DNA of 61,605 nt from Gammaproteobacteria bacterium (GCA_021772915.1 JAJFLB010000068.1:1-61605), one strand, 5' to 3'. Shown: positions 8,286 through 15,761, numbered from the stretch's first letter. Program-made: numbers and translations. The notes: generated from the sequence alone by a model not told the origin.

Positions 8286-8542
8286 TACCCGGCAACCCGA
8301 CGTTCACTCGGGACCTGGTTGATGCCATTGACGTGGCGCTGACCGACGGGCAGATCAAGCTCAAGTCGGACGGCAGCACCAAGGCTGCTTCGGCCACCGT
8401 CGTCACCATCTGTGACCTGGTCACTCCCGACGGAACCTCGGTGTCTACGGGGTACGCTTTCTGCTCCCAGGAGTTCCGCCCGGAACTCGGCAACACCATT
8501 GCGCTGGGACGAGCACTGAAGCGCATCAAGGTACTGGTCTGA
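8246..8542 (+). CDS. Conserved phage hypothetical protein
   Basis: The product has 98 residues; ATG 8246 follows GAAAGATGAACC. The C-terminal pattern FCSQEFRPELGNTIALGRAL resembles a small phage protein seen near other early genes, but I have no function for it. It shares one base with the start of the FAD enzyme gene. Confidence 0.72.
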   Translation: MDLATLTPQYTYLIPGNPTFTRDLVDAIDVALTDGQIKLKSDGSTKAASATVVTICDLVTPDGTSVSTGYAFCSQEFRPELGNTIALGRALKRIKVLV

Positions 8543-9405
8543 TGTCCCGGGTCATCGTCGTTGGTGCTGGTCTCTTCGGCAGCATCATCGCAAAAGCACT
8601 GGAGCTGGACGGCCACATCGTCACTGTGCTGGACGACAACCGACCCATGTCCGGTTCCAAGCCGTCCGCCTGCCTCATGAAGCCGAGCTGGTTCAGCAGC
8701 ATGGGCAAGGACAAGCACGAGCCAAGCCTGGCGCTGCTTGACAAGATGTACGGACTCGAGGAGTTCGACTTCAAGGTCCGACCCAGCGGCATTGCCACCA
8801 GCTCATACCGCATTGATCCAAGCAAGGCTCTCCTCATCAATCGTCCAGGCAGCTACATGGAAGGTCTGGTCACCTACGTCGGACCGGACCACGTCAAGGT
8901 GTCTGAGCTCAAGACGGAGACGGGAGTCCGCAACGTCACCATGCGAGCGGACCACATCATCGTCGCGGCTGGCGTCTGGTGTGGCAAGATCCTGGCCGAA
9001 GCAGCTCAGTGGGACATCCGCCCCACCGCCGGGATCGTCTTCCGCACGAAGGGTGCGCAGTGCTCGGAGAACCGCATTGACGTGTGGGCTCCGTACAAGC
9101 AGTTGGTTGGGTTCCAAGAGTACGACGACCAGGTCTGGATCGGGGACGGCTCTGCCATTCTCGAGAAGAACTGGAAGGACAAGCGCATCGCTCAGTCGGT
9201 TGCACGGTGCGAGAAGTTCGCTCACTCTTTGGGCGTCGCGGGGACAACCGAATCAATCCAAGGACTACGTCCGTACGTGAAGGGTGCCAAGCCGTGCCTC
9301 TTCGAGCAGGTCTCGCCCAAGGTGTGGCTGGCAACGGGTGGAGCAAAGAACGGTACAATCGCCGCTGGCTGGGTAGCCAGTGAGCTCAGGAAGGCACTCT
9401 CATGA
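8542..9405 (+). CDS. FAD-dependent oxidoreductase/lyase (DAO fold)
   Basis: The product has 287 residues. A Rossmann GAGLFG (8-13) begins the chain (MSRVIVVGAGLFGS), and a C-terminal ATGGAKNGTIAAGW (264-277) closes the FAD site, as in D-amino-acid/glycine oxidase-type enzymes. No membrane anchor is visible. Published work on thymidine hypermodification describes flavin-dependent lyases that trim an amino acid already attached to the base. With a transferase at 6360 and an acetyltransferase overlapping its 3' end by four bases, that is the most likely role here. An oxidase acting on a free amino acid is the alternative. Confidence 0.82.
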   Translation: MSRVIVVGAGLFGSIIAKALELDGHIVTVLDDNRPMSGSKPSACLMKPSWFSSMGKDKHEPSLALLDKMYGLEEFDFKVRPSGIATSSYRIDPSKALLINRPGSYMEGLVTYVGPDHVKVSELKTETGVRNVTMRADHIIVAAGVWCGKILAEAAQWDIRPTAGIVFRTKGAQCSENRIDVWAPYKQLVGFQEYDDQVWIGDGSAILEKNWKDKRIAQSVARCEKFAHSLGVAGTTESIQGLRPYVKGAKPCLFEQVSPKVWLATGGAKNGTIAAGWVASELRKALS

Positions 9406-9833
9406 AGGTGAGCATCAGACCCGCAGTCAAGGAGACAGATCACAAGCTCATCCTCGACATTGCGAAGCAATCGAAGTTCACCAAGGACTTCGGCTCCATC
9501 ATGTTCAGCTCGGACGAAAGCTACAACAAGGGGTGGATCCGGGTGGCAACGCTCGGGGATGAGATCATCGGGTTCACTTGCGTCCGGCACTGCATGCCGA
9601 AGCGCGGGGAGACGGTGCTGTACTTCATCACAGTACACGACAAGTTCCGCAGCCACTCCATTGGTGGTGTGATGATGAAAGACCTCGAAGAGCAGACACC
9701 GCACAAGCGGATTGCGCTCAACGTGGCCAAGGACAACCCGCGTGCCGTCTCTTTCTATGAGCGGCTCGGGTTCACAACGCAACACGGCGATGCGATCAAA
9801 GGCACCGCGTTCCACATGACAAAGGAGCTATGA
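9402..9833 (+). CDS. GNAT-family N-acetyltransferase
   Basis: The product has 143 residues. The acetyl-CoA site is seen in FITVHDKFRSHSIGGVMMK (75-93) and the classical late motif is NPRAVSFYERLGF (112-124). It is ATGA-coupled to the FAD gene upstream and to the cysteine-rich gene downstream. I infer that it acetylates the amine left on the modified thymidine. Acetylation of a host or phage protein cannot be excluded from sequence. Confidence 0.88.
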   Translation: MKVSIRPAVKETDHKLILDIAKQSKFTKDFGSIMFSSDESYNKGWIRVATLGDEIIGFTCVRHCMPKRGETVLYFITVHDKFRSHSIGGVMMKDLEEQTPHKRIALNVAKDNPRAVSFYERLGFTTQHGDAIKGTAFHMTKEL

Positions 9834-10843
9834 TGCACGAAGCAAGGAGGGCTGTCACCGTGGCAGTCAAAGGAGGCTTCCCCATGTTCGGGGGAGACCT
9901 GGAACTCGGTGGCACAATGGAGCTGAGGATCGGCGGCGGCAAGTCGATCACCTGTCGGTTGGTGCACGTTGACCACCTGATCGACCAAGGACAACTCGAG
10001 TACCGCTTCGAGGAAGTGCCGTCTTGCGACAAGTCGTTCGCCAACTGCCAGAACCCCACCCGCTTTGGTGGGTTCCCCGGTGGGCCGTATGGTGCCAACG
10101 TCTGTTCTCACATCTTCAAGGACACGCGGTGTGGTGTGGGCTGCTGCCCGCTCTGCGAGAACGACGTCGACAAGTGCGAGTGCGACAAGGAAGTCAACGA
10201 GCCAGATCCCAACGGATGCTACCAGAGCCCGATGTACGACAAGATCGGCAACTGCGAAGAGTGCAACCAAGTGCTCTGCTCTGGCGACGGGTACGAGTCC
10301 TACAGCGACAACTACCTGGTCTGCAAGCCGTGCGTGCACGGCAACAAACCTGTCGTTGCCGAGAGGAAACCGTTCGCCTCGGGCGGAATAGTGTCGCCAA
10401 AGACAGTAATGAAGGAAGTCGCCAAGACCCTGGTGCAGAAGATCGTCGAACAGGCGGTCAAGGATTCCTGGAAGGTCGAGCGACAGAACGTGCTGTGTGC
10501 GGACAGACAGCAGGACTGGTGCCTGTACGTGCCGCCGGTTGATGAGATGGAAGAGGCGCGGCGCATCAAGGTCGAGTGGCCTGAAGACGAAGCCGAGCGC
10601 CACTACCTCATGGACGAGATGCTGACCCTGCAGTTCGACCAGTGGGACATGCTGAAGGAGTACCGACAGCAGCTCAACACCTTCACCGACGACAACCCAA
10701 TCCCCATGTCGCTCGTCTACAAGATGCACGGCATCAAGCCATGGAAGAAGCCGGAACCCCAGTGCCTCAAGGAGACCTGCCCGCACCCAGGCAACGGTCA
10801 CAGCAAGGACTGCGCGTGGGCTCAGTGGAAAGGCATCGTATGA
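9830..10843 (+). CDS. Cysteine-rich, probable zinc-binding protein of unknown function
   Basis: The product has 337 residues, ATGA-coupled on both sides (to the acetyltransferase and to the kinase). About 20 cysteines include CCPLCEND, CECDKE, CEECNQVLC and VCKPC, suggesting two or more zinc ribbons in residues 65-170. The N-terminal 65 residues look like a beta-rich domain (ELRIGGGKSITCRLVHVDH). A helical region follows, and the C-terminus has another cysteine/histidine cluster (CLKETCPHPGNGHSKDC). I do not recognise the family. Its coupling inside the modification operon makes it a candidate DNA-binding or enzyme-scaffold component. Confidence 0.78.
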   Translation: MMHEARRAVTVAVKGGFPMFGGDLELGGTMELRIGGGKSITCRLVHVDHLIDQGQLEYRFEEVPSCDKSFANCQNPTRFGGFPGGPYGANVCSHIFKDTRCGVGCCPLCENDVDKCECDKEVNEPDPNGCYQSPMYDKIGNCEECNQVLCSGDGYESYSDNYLVCKPCVHGNKPVVAERKPFASGGIVSPKTVMKEVAKTLVQKIVEQAVKDSWKVERQNVLCADRQQDWCLYVPPVDEMEEARRIKVEWPEDEAERHYLMDEMLTLQFDQWDMLKEYRQQLNTFTDDNPIPMSLVYKMHGIKPWKKPEPQCLKETCPHPGNGHSKDCAWAQWKGIV

Positions 10844-11442
10844 TCGTCAACATCAGAGGCACGAGCGGGTCAGGGAAGTCAACCCTGGCTCGCAAGATCA
10901 TGGCCGAGTTCCCGACGCGGATCCCGCTGCTGCGTCAGGGTGCCAAGGCTGACGTGCCTGGACCGAAGTCTCGTCCTTACGCCTACCTGTTCAAGCACCC
11001 GTCGAAAGCGGTGGATGACCTGGTGGTGCTCGGGCACTACGAAGCGGAGTGCGGTGGGTGCGACACGATCCCGTCGTTCGACGCCATGTACGAGCTGGCG
11101 AGGGAAGCCTCGGACCAAGGCTTCAACGTCCTCATGGAGGGGCTCCTCCTGAGCGCGGAGAGCCGTCGCATGATCGAGCTGGCCTTCGCCCGGGACGTGC
11201 TGGTCATTGGCCTGGACGAGTCCCTAGAGACCTGCATCGACTCCGTCAATGAGCGGCGCTGGAGGAAGAACCCGGACAAGCCAGGGGTCAACCCGAAGAA
11301 CACCGAGTCCAAGTGGAAGGGAACCCGGTCGACGATGGAGAAGCTCACCGTCGCTGGAGTCACTGCCATATGGGCCGACAGAGAACAGGCGTACGAGATC
11401 CTCTACGAGGCACTCATCGACCTGCAGGAGACACCGCTATGA
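10840..11442 (+). CDS. P-loop kinase, candidate 5-hmdU DNA kinase
   Basis: The product has 200 residues. Walker A is GTSGSGKS (7-14), and later VNERRWRKNP supplies lid-type arginines. This is the AAA_33/zeta-toxin-like kinase type used as the catalytic part of phage 5-hydroxymethyl-dU DNA kinases. Those enzymes phosphorylate the hydroxymethyl group of hmdU in DNA and so activate it for amino acid transfer. In this genome the associated helical domain is in a separate gene (11642). A free-nucleotide kinase is possible but less consistent with the neighbours. Confidence 0.78.
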   Translation: MIVNIRGTSGSGKSTLARKIMAEFPTRIPLLRQGAKADVPGPKSRPYAYLFKHPSKAVDDLVVLGHYEAECGGCDTIPSFDAMYELAREASDQGFNVLMEGLLLSAESRRMIELAFARDVLVIGLDESLETCIDSVNERRWRKNPDKPGVNPKNTESKWKGTRSTMEKLTVAGVTAIWADREQAYEILYEALIDLQETPL

Positions 11443-11645
11443 GAAAGTGGCGACAGTACCTGTTCAACACCGTAGCGCTGCTGCTGTTCGCTGTGGGGTG
11501 CACCTTGCTCCCCTTGGGCACCTGGCTGCTGCTCGAACCAACCACTACCTGGGAGAAGATCGGAACGATCGTGGTCTGCCTGCCCGCCTTGGGCGTCAGC
11601 TTCATGTGCACCCTGATGGTCTTCAAATTGGTGGCTGACTCATGA
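11439..11645 (+). CDS. Two-helix membrane protein
   Basis: The product has 68 residues with two hydrophobic segments (YLFNTVALLLFAVGCTLLPL and IGTIVVCLPALGVSFMCTL) joined by a short polar turn. It overlaps both neighbours by four bases. The membrane topology is clear, the function is not; it is unexpected between two DNA-modifying enzymes. Confidence 0.7.
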   Translation: MRKWRQYLFNTVALLLFAVGCTLLPLGTWLLLEPTTTWEKIGTIVVCLPALGVSFMCTLMVFKLVADS

Positions 11646-12469
11646 TCGACGTGGGCAGCTTCTTCGAGTTTGCGAGGGAGAGGTACAGGATATTCCTCGC
11701 GAAGGAAAGCGGTGAGCCGAGGCCATGGACCGATGACCCGGTGCTACTGCGATATTCCTTTTGCAACATCTTCCGCGAGGACGACAAAGTGTCGCGTTAC
11801 CTGAAGCGTGAGGTCCGAGACCCGGTCGCCCAAAAGGCGTACTGTCTTGAGGCTGTCGCAGGTATGCGCTGGTTCAACCGGATTGAAGTCGTCGAACGCA
11901 TCAAGGACATTCTGGTTTCGCAGGGGTGGAATAGTGGTATGATCGGTGCGCGGCTCGCAGGAGTCAGCCCGCTTGTCACCGGAGCATACATGATCAAAAC
12001 ACCTGCCGGGATGAACAAGCTGGAAGGCATCTGCGACTGTATGGACAAGCTGGTCTCAATGAAGCTGGAAGTCGGCGGCATGAAGCTGCAAGACGCCCAC
12101 GCTGAGATCATGAAAGCACCGTACCTCGGCTCATTCATGGCATACGAAATCGTCACGGACCTGCGGCACACACCACTGCTCTGTGACGCACCTGACATCG
12201 ACTCTTGGACCGTTGCTGGACCAGGAGCCGCACGCGGACTTGGCTGGATCCTGTATGATGATCCGACCACGTTCAGCTACACCAGCAAGCATCAGCAAGA
12301 CCGAATGCTTGGTTACATGCGCGAACTCCTCGGAGCATCCCGTGGCGGGGACAACTGGCCACAAGGGTGGCCGGACTGGGAGATGCGCGAAGTCGAACAT
12401 ACCCTCTGCGAGTACGACAAGTGGCGTCGTGGAAGCAAAGGACAGAAACTGAAGAGGCTCTACCGATGA
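11642..12469 (+). CDS. 5-hmdU DNA kinase-type helical domain protein
   Basis: The product has 275 residues. PWTDDP (28-33), FCNIFREDDKV (40-50), LGSFMAYEIVTDL (162-174) and VAGPGAARGL (191-200) match the HMUDK helical (formerly aGPT-PPlase) family, a DNA-glycosylase-like fold. In known phages this domain belongs to the thymidine hypermodification machinery, often with the P-loop hmdU kinase. Here the kinase is a separate gene 200 bp upstream, so the two probably form a complex. Alternatively this protein is a second amino acid transferase. Confidence 0.8.
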   Translation: MIDVGSFFEFARERYRIFLAKESGEPRPWTDDPVLLRYSFCNIFREDDKVSRYLKREVRDPVAQKAYCLEAVAGMRWFNRIEVVERIKDILVSQGWNSGMIGARLAGVSPLVTGAYMIKTPAGMNKLEGICDCMDKLVSMKLEVGGMKLQDAHAEIMKAPYLGSFMAYEIVTDLRHTPLLCDAPDIDSWTVAGPGAARGLGWILYDDPTTFSYTSKHQQDRMLGYMRELLGASRGGDNWPQGWPDWEMREVEHTLCEYDKWRRGSKGQKLKRLYR

Positions 12470-13533
12470 AAGTCATCCACGCACCCAACGTTGGCTGTGC
12501 ATTGTACGAAGGAATTCGCTACCTCAAAGAGTATGGCATGGACGAGCCGTCCCGGAACGGACCCGTGAAGGTGGCTCCCAACCCGGTTGTGACGCTCTAC
12601 AACAACCCCTGCCAGCGCGTGCTTACCGACCCGGTGCGTGACGCCAACCCGTTCTTTCACTTCATGGAGTCACTGTGGATGATCGCCGGTCGCAACGACG
12701 TGGCCTGGATCTCCCGGTTCAGCAGCGGCATTGCACAGTACAGCGACGATGGTGTGATCTTCCACGGCGCGTATGGCCATAGGTGGCGGCACTACTTCGG
12801 CAGCGACCAGATCGAAGTGATATGCAACGCACTCAGGGCCAACCCTCAGTGCCGCCGACAGATCCTCCAGATGTGGGATCCGATCGCGGACCTGGGAATG
12901 GAAGGAAAGGACTTCCCCTGCAACCAGTCAGCGCACTTCCAGGTGAAACACGGGCGGCTCGAGATGACCGTCTTCAACAGGAGCAACGACGTCGTGTTCG
13001 GCGCTTACGGTGCCAACGCAGTCCACTTCTCCATGCTCCTCGAGTACATGGCCGCAAAGGTCGGCGTCCCCGTCGGAAGATACTGGCAAGTGTCGGACAA
13101 CTACCATGTCTACGACAACGTGATGACGAAGAAGAAACTGTGGGGCCTGGCTGACAAGGCACCCGACGGGTATCACACCAAGACGTATCCCGACCCGTAC
13201 GAGTGGAAAGAAATCGAACCTTACCCGATGGTCAAGGACCCAGAGAAGTGGGACCGCGACCTTCACATGTTCATGGAGAACGGCGCTGAGTGCTACGGCT
13301 ACAACGAGCCGTTCTTCCGGAGAGTGGCCGTGCCGCTGCTGCGAGCATGGAACACCTACAAGGACGGAGACAAGCGTGCCGCCATTCGTGAGCTGGACGC
13401 ATGCTCTGCTACCGACTGGAAGAAAGCGTGCACCGAATGGCTTACTCGAAGATTGACACCATCCGTTACCTCCGGGAATCAGGAAACGTCGAACGAGCCC
13501 ACAACCTCCCCCACCGGGGAAGCTACTCCGTAG
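12466..13533 (+). CDS. Thymidylate synthase-family enzyme, probable dUMP hydroxymethylase
   Basis: The product has 355 residues from ATG 12466. Visible ThyA landmarks are E68 (FFHFMESLW), YGHRWR (103-108), the R130/R131 phosphate clamp, catalytic C152 in DFPCNQ, RSND (172-175), N184 (YGAN, the uracil-reading asparagine) and DNYHVYDN (211-218). Retained N184 argues for dUMP rather than dCMP as substrate. The usual His after the catalytic Cys is Asn here and the loop before N184 is one residue longer, changes that fit a hydroxymethylase rather than a methylating synthase. The product would be 5-hydroxymethyl-dUMP. The last ~32 codons overlap the next gene. Confidence 0.82.
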   Translation: MKVIHAPNVGCALYEGIRYLKEYGMDEPSRNGPVKVAPNPVVTLYNNPCQRVLTDPVRDANPFFHFMESLWMIAGRNDVAWISRFSSGIAQYSDDGVIFHGAYGHRWRHYFGSDQIEVICNALRANPQCRRQILQMWDPIADLGMEGKDFPCNQSAHFQVKHGRLEMTVFNRSNDVVFGAYGANAVHFSMLLEYMAAKVGVPVGRYWQVSDNYHVYDNVMTKKKLWGLADKAPDGYHTKTYPDPYEWKEIEPYPMVKDPEKWDRDLHMFMENGAECYGYNEPFFRRVAVPLLRAWNTYKDGDKRAAIRELDACSATDWKKACTEWLTRRLTPSVTSGNQETSNEPTTSPTGEATP

Positions 13534-13967
13534 GCAAGCACTGCTACGACATGACAGTGCTCTGCCTGCAGCTCAACCCGGACCCGTCCGTGGAGCTACT
13601 CAGGGCCATCAACTACCACGACGTGCCAGAGCGGACCACAGGCGACCTGCCCGCTCCGGCCAAGTGGAGCTGGCCGCTCATGACGGCAGAGTACGAAGTC
13701 GCTGACCGTGCCGTGCACTCCTTCTTGGGCACCAGGGTCGAGCTGACTGAATCAGACAACAAGTGGCTCAAGGGTCTTGACGCCTTTGAGTTCTACCTGT
13801 GGTGCCTCGATGAGACCGCCATGGGAAACCGCAATGCCGAGAACTGCTTGGAGCAGATCACGGAGTACCTCGACGCGAAGGTCGACTTGCCCAAAGAGAT
13901 CAAGGAGATCTACGATGAGTACCGAGCTACCGGATGGAAGCGAACCTGTGAGCAGCTACCTCAGTAA
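13437..13967 (+). CDS. HD-domain nucleotide phosphohydrolase (YfbR-like)
   Basis: The product has 176 residues from ATG 13437. Metal-binding residues H35 (VGKHCYDM), H61-D62 and E65 (NYHDVPERTTGD) follow the 5'-nucleotidase YfbR/HD pattern. Phages with modified bases often encode an HD or other phosphohydrolase that removes the competing normal nucleotide. Here the candidates are dTMP/dTTP, keeping thymine out of the DNA. That role is inferred from position right after the probable hmdU synthase, whose frame it overlaps by 97 bp. Confidence 0.8.
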   Translation: MAYSKIDTIRYLRESGNVERAHNLPHRGSYSVGKHCYDMTVLCLQLNPDPSVELLRAINYHDVPERTTGDLPAPAKWSWPLMTAEYEVADRAVHSFLGTRVELTESDNKWLKGLDAFEFYLWCLDETAMGNRNAENCLEQITEYLDAKVDLPKEIKEIYDEYRATGWKRTCEQLPQ

Positions 13968-14271
13968 GCTGGAAGGAATCAGCGCACTCGACGTGAGTGG
14001 GTTGAAGAAGGCTGAGGAGAGTTACGGCGACTCTTGGAAGCGTCGTGGTGGAGTTGGTGCCTTTATGATGCTGGCCCGCAAGTGGGACAGGTTGGAGAAT
14101 CGAGTCAAGAGTGACCCGACTCCATACGACATCTTCAAACACATTGCCGCCGACACCCGTGGGGAAGGGCTGATCGACGACATTCGTGACCTGCGCCGAT
14201 ATCTCATGCTTGTGGAAGCAGAGATGGTTGCGCGGGGAACCCAACTCGGAGGTCACAGAGACGATGCCTAG
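13915..14271 (+). CDS. Nmad1/DUF1599-like nucleotide-modification-associated protein
   Basis: The product has 118 residues from ATG 13915 behind AAGGAG. The pattern ESYGDSWKRRGGVGAF (35-50), KWDRLENRV (56-64) and a final DIRDLRRYLMLVEAEM is the arrangement of the small helical DUF1599/Nmad1 family, described as associated with phage nucleotide modification. Its biochemical role is unknown. It overlaps the HD gene by 53 bp and is the last recognisable member of the modification set. Confidence 0.7.
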   Translation: MSTELPDGSEPVSSYLSKLEGISALDVSGLKKAEESYGDSWKRRGGVGAFMMLARKWDRLENRVKSDPTPYDIFKHIAADTRGEGLIDDIRDLRRYLMLVEAEMVARGTQLGGHRDDA

Positions 14272-14623
14272 TGGATCAATTTCGTTCGACTTGCCGCTGT
14301 CAGTCAACGTTGACTGCATGCCGCCGGTCACGGTCACCCTCATCAGCAACAGCCAAGTGCTCGCCATTGGTGAGCCGGTGGTGTACGAGGTTCGCTTGAC
14401 GAACCCCAAGCAGTTCCCCATTCTTGTTGACAACTTCGTGCCGACCAACATCCCGCCGGGTGTCGCGTCGGACGTGGTGGTCTCATTCAGCCTGTCCTCG
14501 ATCACGATCCCTGCCGGGGAGACTCGAGTCAATATCGTGACGGTCACTGCGCAGCCCACGCTGTCGGTACAGGACGTCGAGTTCGAACTCAACATCACTG
14601 CCGACGCAGACGCTGCGCCTTGA
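14264..14623 (+). CDS. Small beta-sandwich (Ig-like) protein
   Basis: The product has 119 residues from ATG 14264 behind GGAGG. The sequence is almost all alternating beta strands (MPPVTVTLISNSQVL, PVVYEVRLTN, GETRVNIVTVTAQP), like a bacterial Ig/CARDB-type domain, without a signal peptide. The role is unclear in an early operon. A promoter follows directly. Confidence 0.7.
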   Translation: MPSGSISFDLPLSVNVDCMPPVTVTLISNSQVLAIGEPVVYEVRLTNPKQFPILVDNFVPTNIPPGVASDVVVSFSLSSITIPAGETRVNIVTVTAQPTLSVQDVEFELNITADADAAP

Positions 14624-14630
14624 TTGCAAC

Positions 14631-14665
14631 TTGACAGTTGGCATTTGGCCGTTGGTTGCTATGAT
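14631..14665 (+). promoter_or_regulatory. Early promoter with tandem -35-like boxes
   Basis: TATGAT at 14660-14665. TTGGCA at 14638-14643 has a 16-bp spacer, and TTGACA lies 7 bp further upstream at 14631. It precedes the operon that contains the DNA polymerase. Confidence 0.75.
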
Positions 14666-14717
14666 TGTGGGATTGGTTTACTTTCCCCCAACCCCGTTCG
14701 CTTAGGAGGCGAAACCC

Positions 14718-15215
14718 ATGACTGTAGCGACCAACAACAACTTCCACCCCGAAGTCGCAGGGGTGATCCAGATCACACGCAAGAGGGACAAGCGTCCCAA
14801 CCTGTGCGTGAACCTGGCCGACATCACCAACACCACGTGCCGCATGGCGCGGCTGGCCAACGAGGCACTCGGCTTCGACGTCACTGTCCCCGTCCAGAAG
14901 ATCGTTGCTCTCATCGAGGGCAGGGAAATCAAGAACAACGGCACCCGCCGTGCGTTCTTCATCCTCTGGAAGTCGGACCTTGAAGGACTCGGAGTCGTCT
15001 TCCACGCTCACAGCCGCAACGTGACGGACGACGTCACGCCCATCAACAAGGCGACCTCCCACCTTACTGCACGTGAGTTGCTCGGGCGAGTCAACGCTCC
15101 GTCCAAGAGCGACAACGTGAACCTGACCACGTTCTTCAACGAGATCCGTGCACGGTACCCCGGCAAGAACATCATCGTCAACGCTCTCACAGAGACGTTC
15201 GAGGTGGTGGACTAA
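14718..15215 (+). CDS. Hypothetical protein
   Basis: The product has 165 residues, from ATG 14718 behind TTAGGAGGCGAAACCC. It has an N-terminal beta region (GVIQITRKRDKRPNLCVNLAD) and a C-terminal helical part (LTTFFNEIRARYPGKNI). No family is recognised. It is the first gene of the polymerase operon, directly followed by the band 7 gene. Confidence 0.75.
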   Translation: MTVATNNNFHPEVAGVIQITRKRDKRPNLCVNLADITNTTCRMARLANEALGFDVTVPVQKIVALIEGREIKNNGTRRAFFILWKSDLEGLGVVFHAHSRNVTDDVTPINKATSHLTARELLGRVNAPSKSDNVNLTTFFNEIRARYPGKNIIVNALTETFEVVD

Positions 15216-15761
15216 GTGGGGCTCGAAAAGCTCTTTGATCTCCTGCTCGAATTCCTTGACCTCTTCCGTTTCTGGCAAGTGGTTGATCAATACGAGCAGG
15301 GGATCGTTCTCCAACTGGGGAAGTTCAGGCGCGACCTGAAGACTCCTGGACTCAAGATCATCTGCCCGTTCGGCATTGACCAGGTGTTCACCGTGAACGT
15401 GACCCTGCACACGATGAACCTGCGGACGCAGACGCTGACCCAGAAGGACGGCAAGACGATTGTGATGTCTCCGGTCCTGAGCTACCGGATCCGCGATGCG
15501 AAGAAGTTCACGCTGGAAGCTGAGTCGGCCGACGACGCACTGGCTGACATCACCTACGGCACGGTGGCGGAAATGGTTCGCCAGTCCACCATGGAAGAAA
15601 TGATGGACGACACGTGGCATGAGCTGCTGTACAAGGAAGTGCGGCGGCAAGGCTTCGCCTTCGGCATTGAAGTGCTGGCGGTAAGGTTGAGCGACTTCGG
15701 TGCGCTGCGCACCATCAGGCTCATCAACTCGGACGATGCAACGGCAGGCGAAGAAGAGTGA
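15216..15761 (+). CDS. SPFH/band 7-like protein
   Basis: The product has 181 residues from GTG 15216, immediately after the previous stop. An amphipathic N-terminal helix (LFDLLLEFLDLFRFW) precedes the stomatin/prohibitin signature YEQGIVLQLGKFRRDLKTPGLKI and later QTLTQKDGKTIVMSPVLSYRI. Such proteins assemble on membranes. The phage role is unknown, though it may anchor replication at the membrane. It overlaps the polymerase start (GTGA). Confidence 0.82.
   Translation: MGLEKLFDLLLEFLDLFRFWQVVDQYEQGIVLQLGKFRRDLKTPGLKIICPFGIDQVFTVNVTLHTMNLRTQTLTQKDGKTIVMSPVLSYRIRDAKKFTLEAESADDALADITYGTVAEMVRQSTMEEMMDDTWHELLYKEVRRQGFAFGIEVLAVRLSDFGALRTIRLINSDDATAGEEE

Noticed and set aside
12466-13533. dCMP hydroxymethylase (T4 gp42-like)
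   Set aside because: The uracil-reading Asn184 is retained where dCMP enzymes carry Asp, and a dCMP deaminase making dUMP is encoded.
13437-13967. DatZ-like dATPase of a 2-aminoadenine (Z) genome
   Set aside because: The HD fold is similar, but no PurZ (adenylosuccinate-synthetase-like) gene is present, and the surrounding genes point to thymidine modification.
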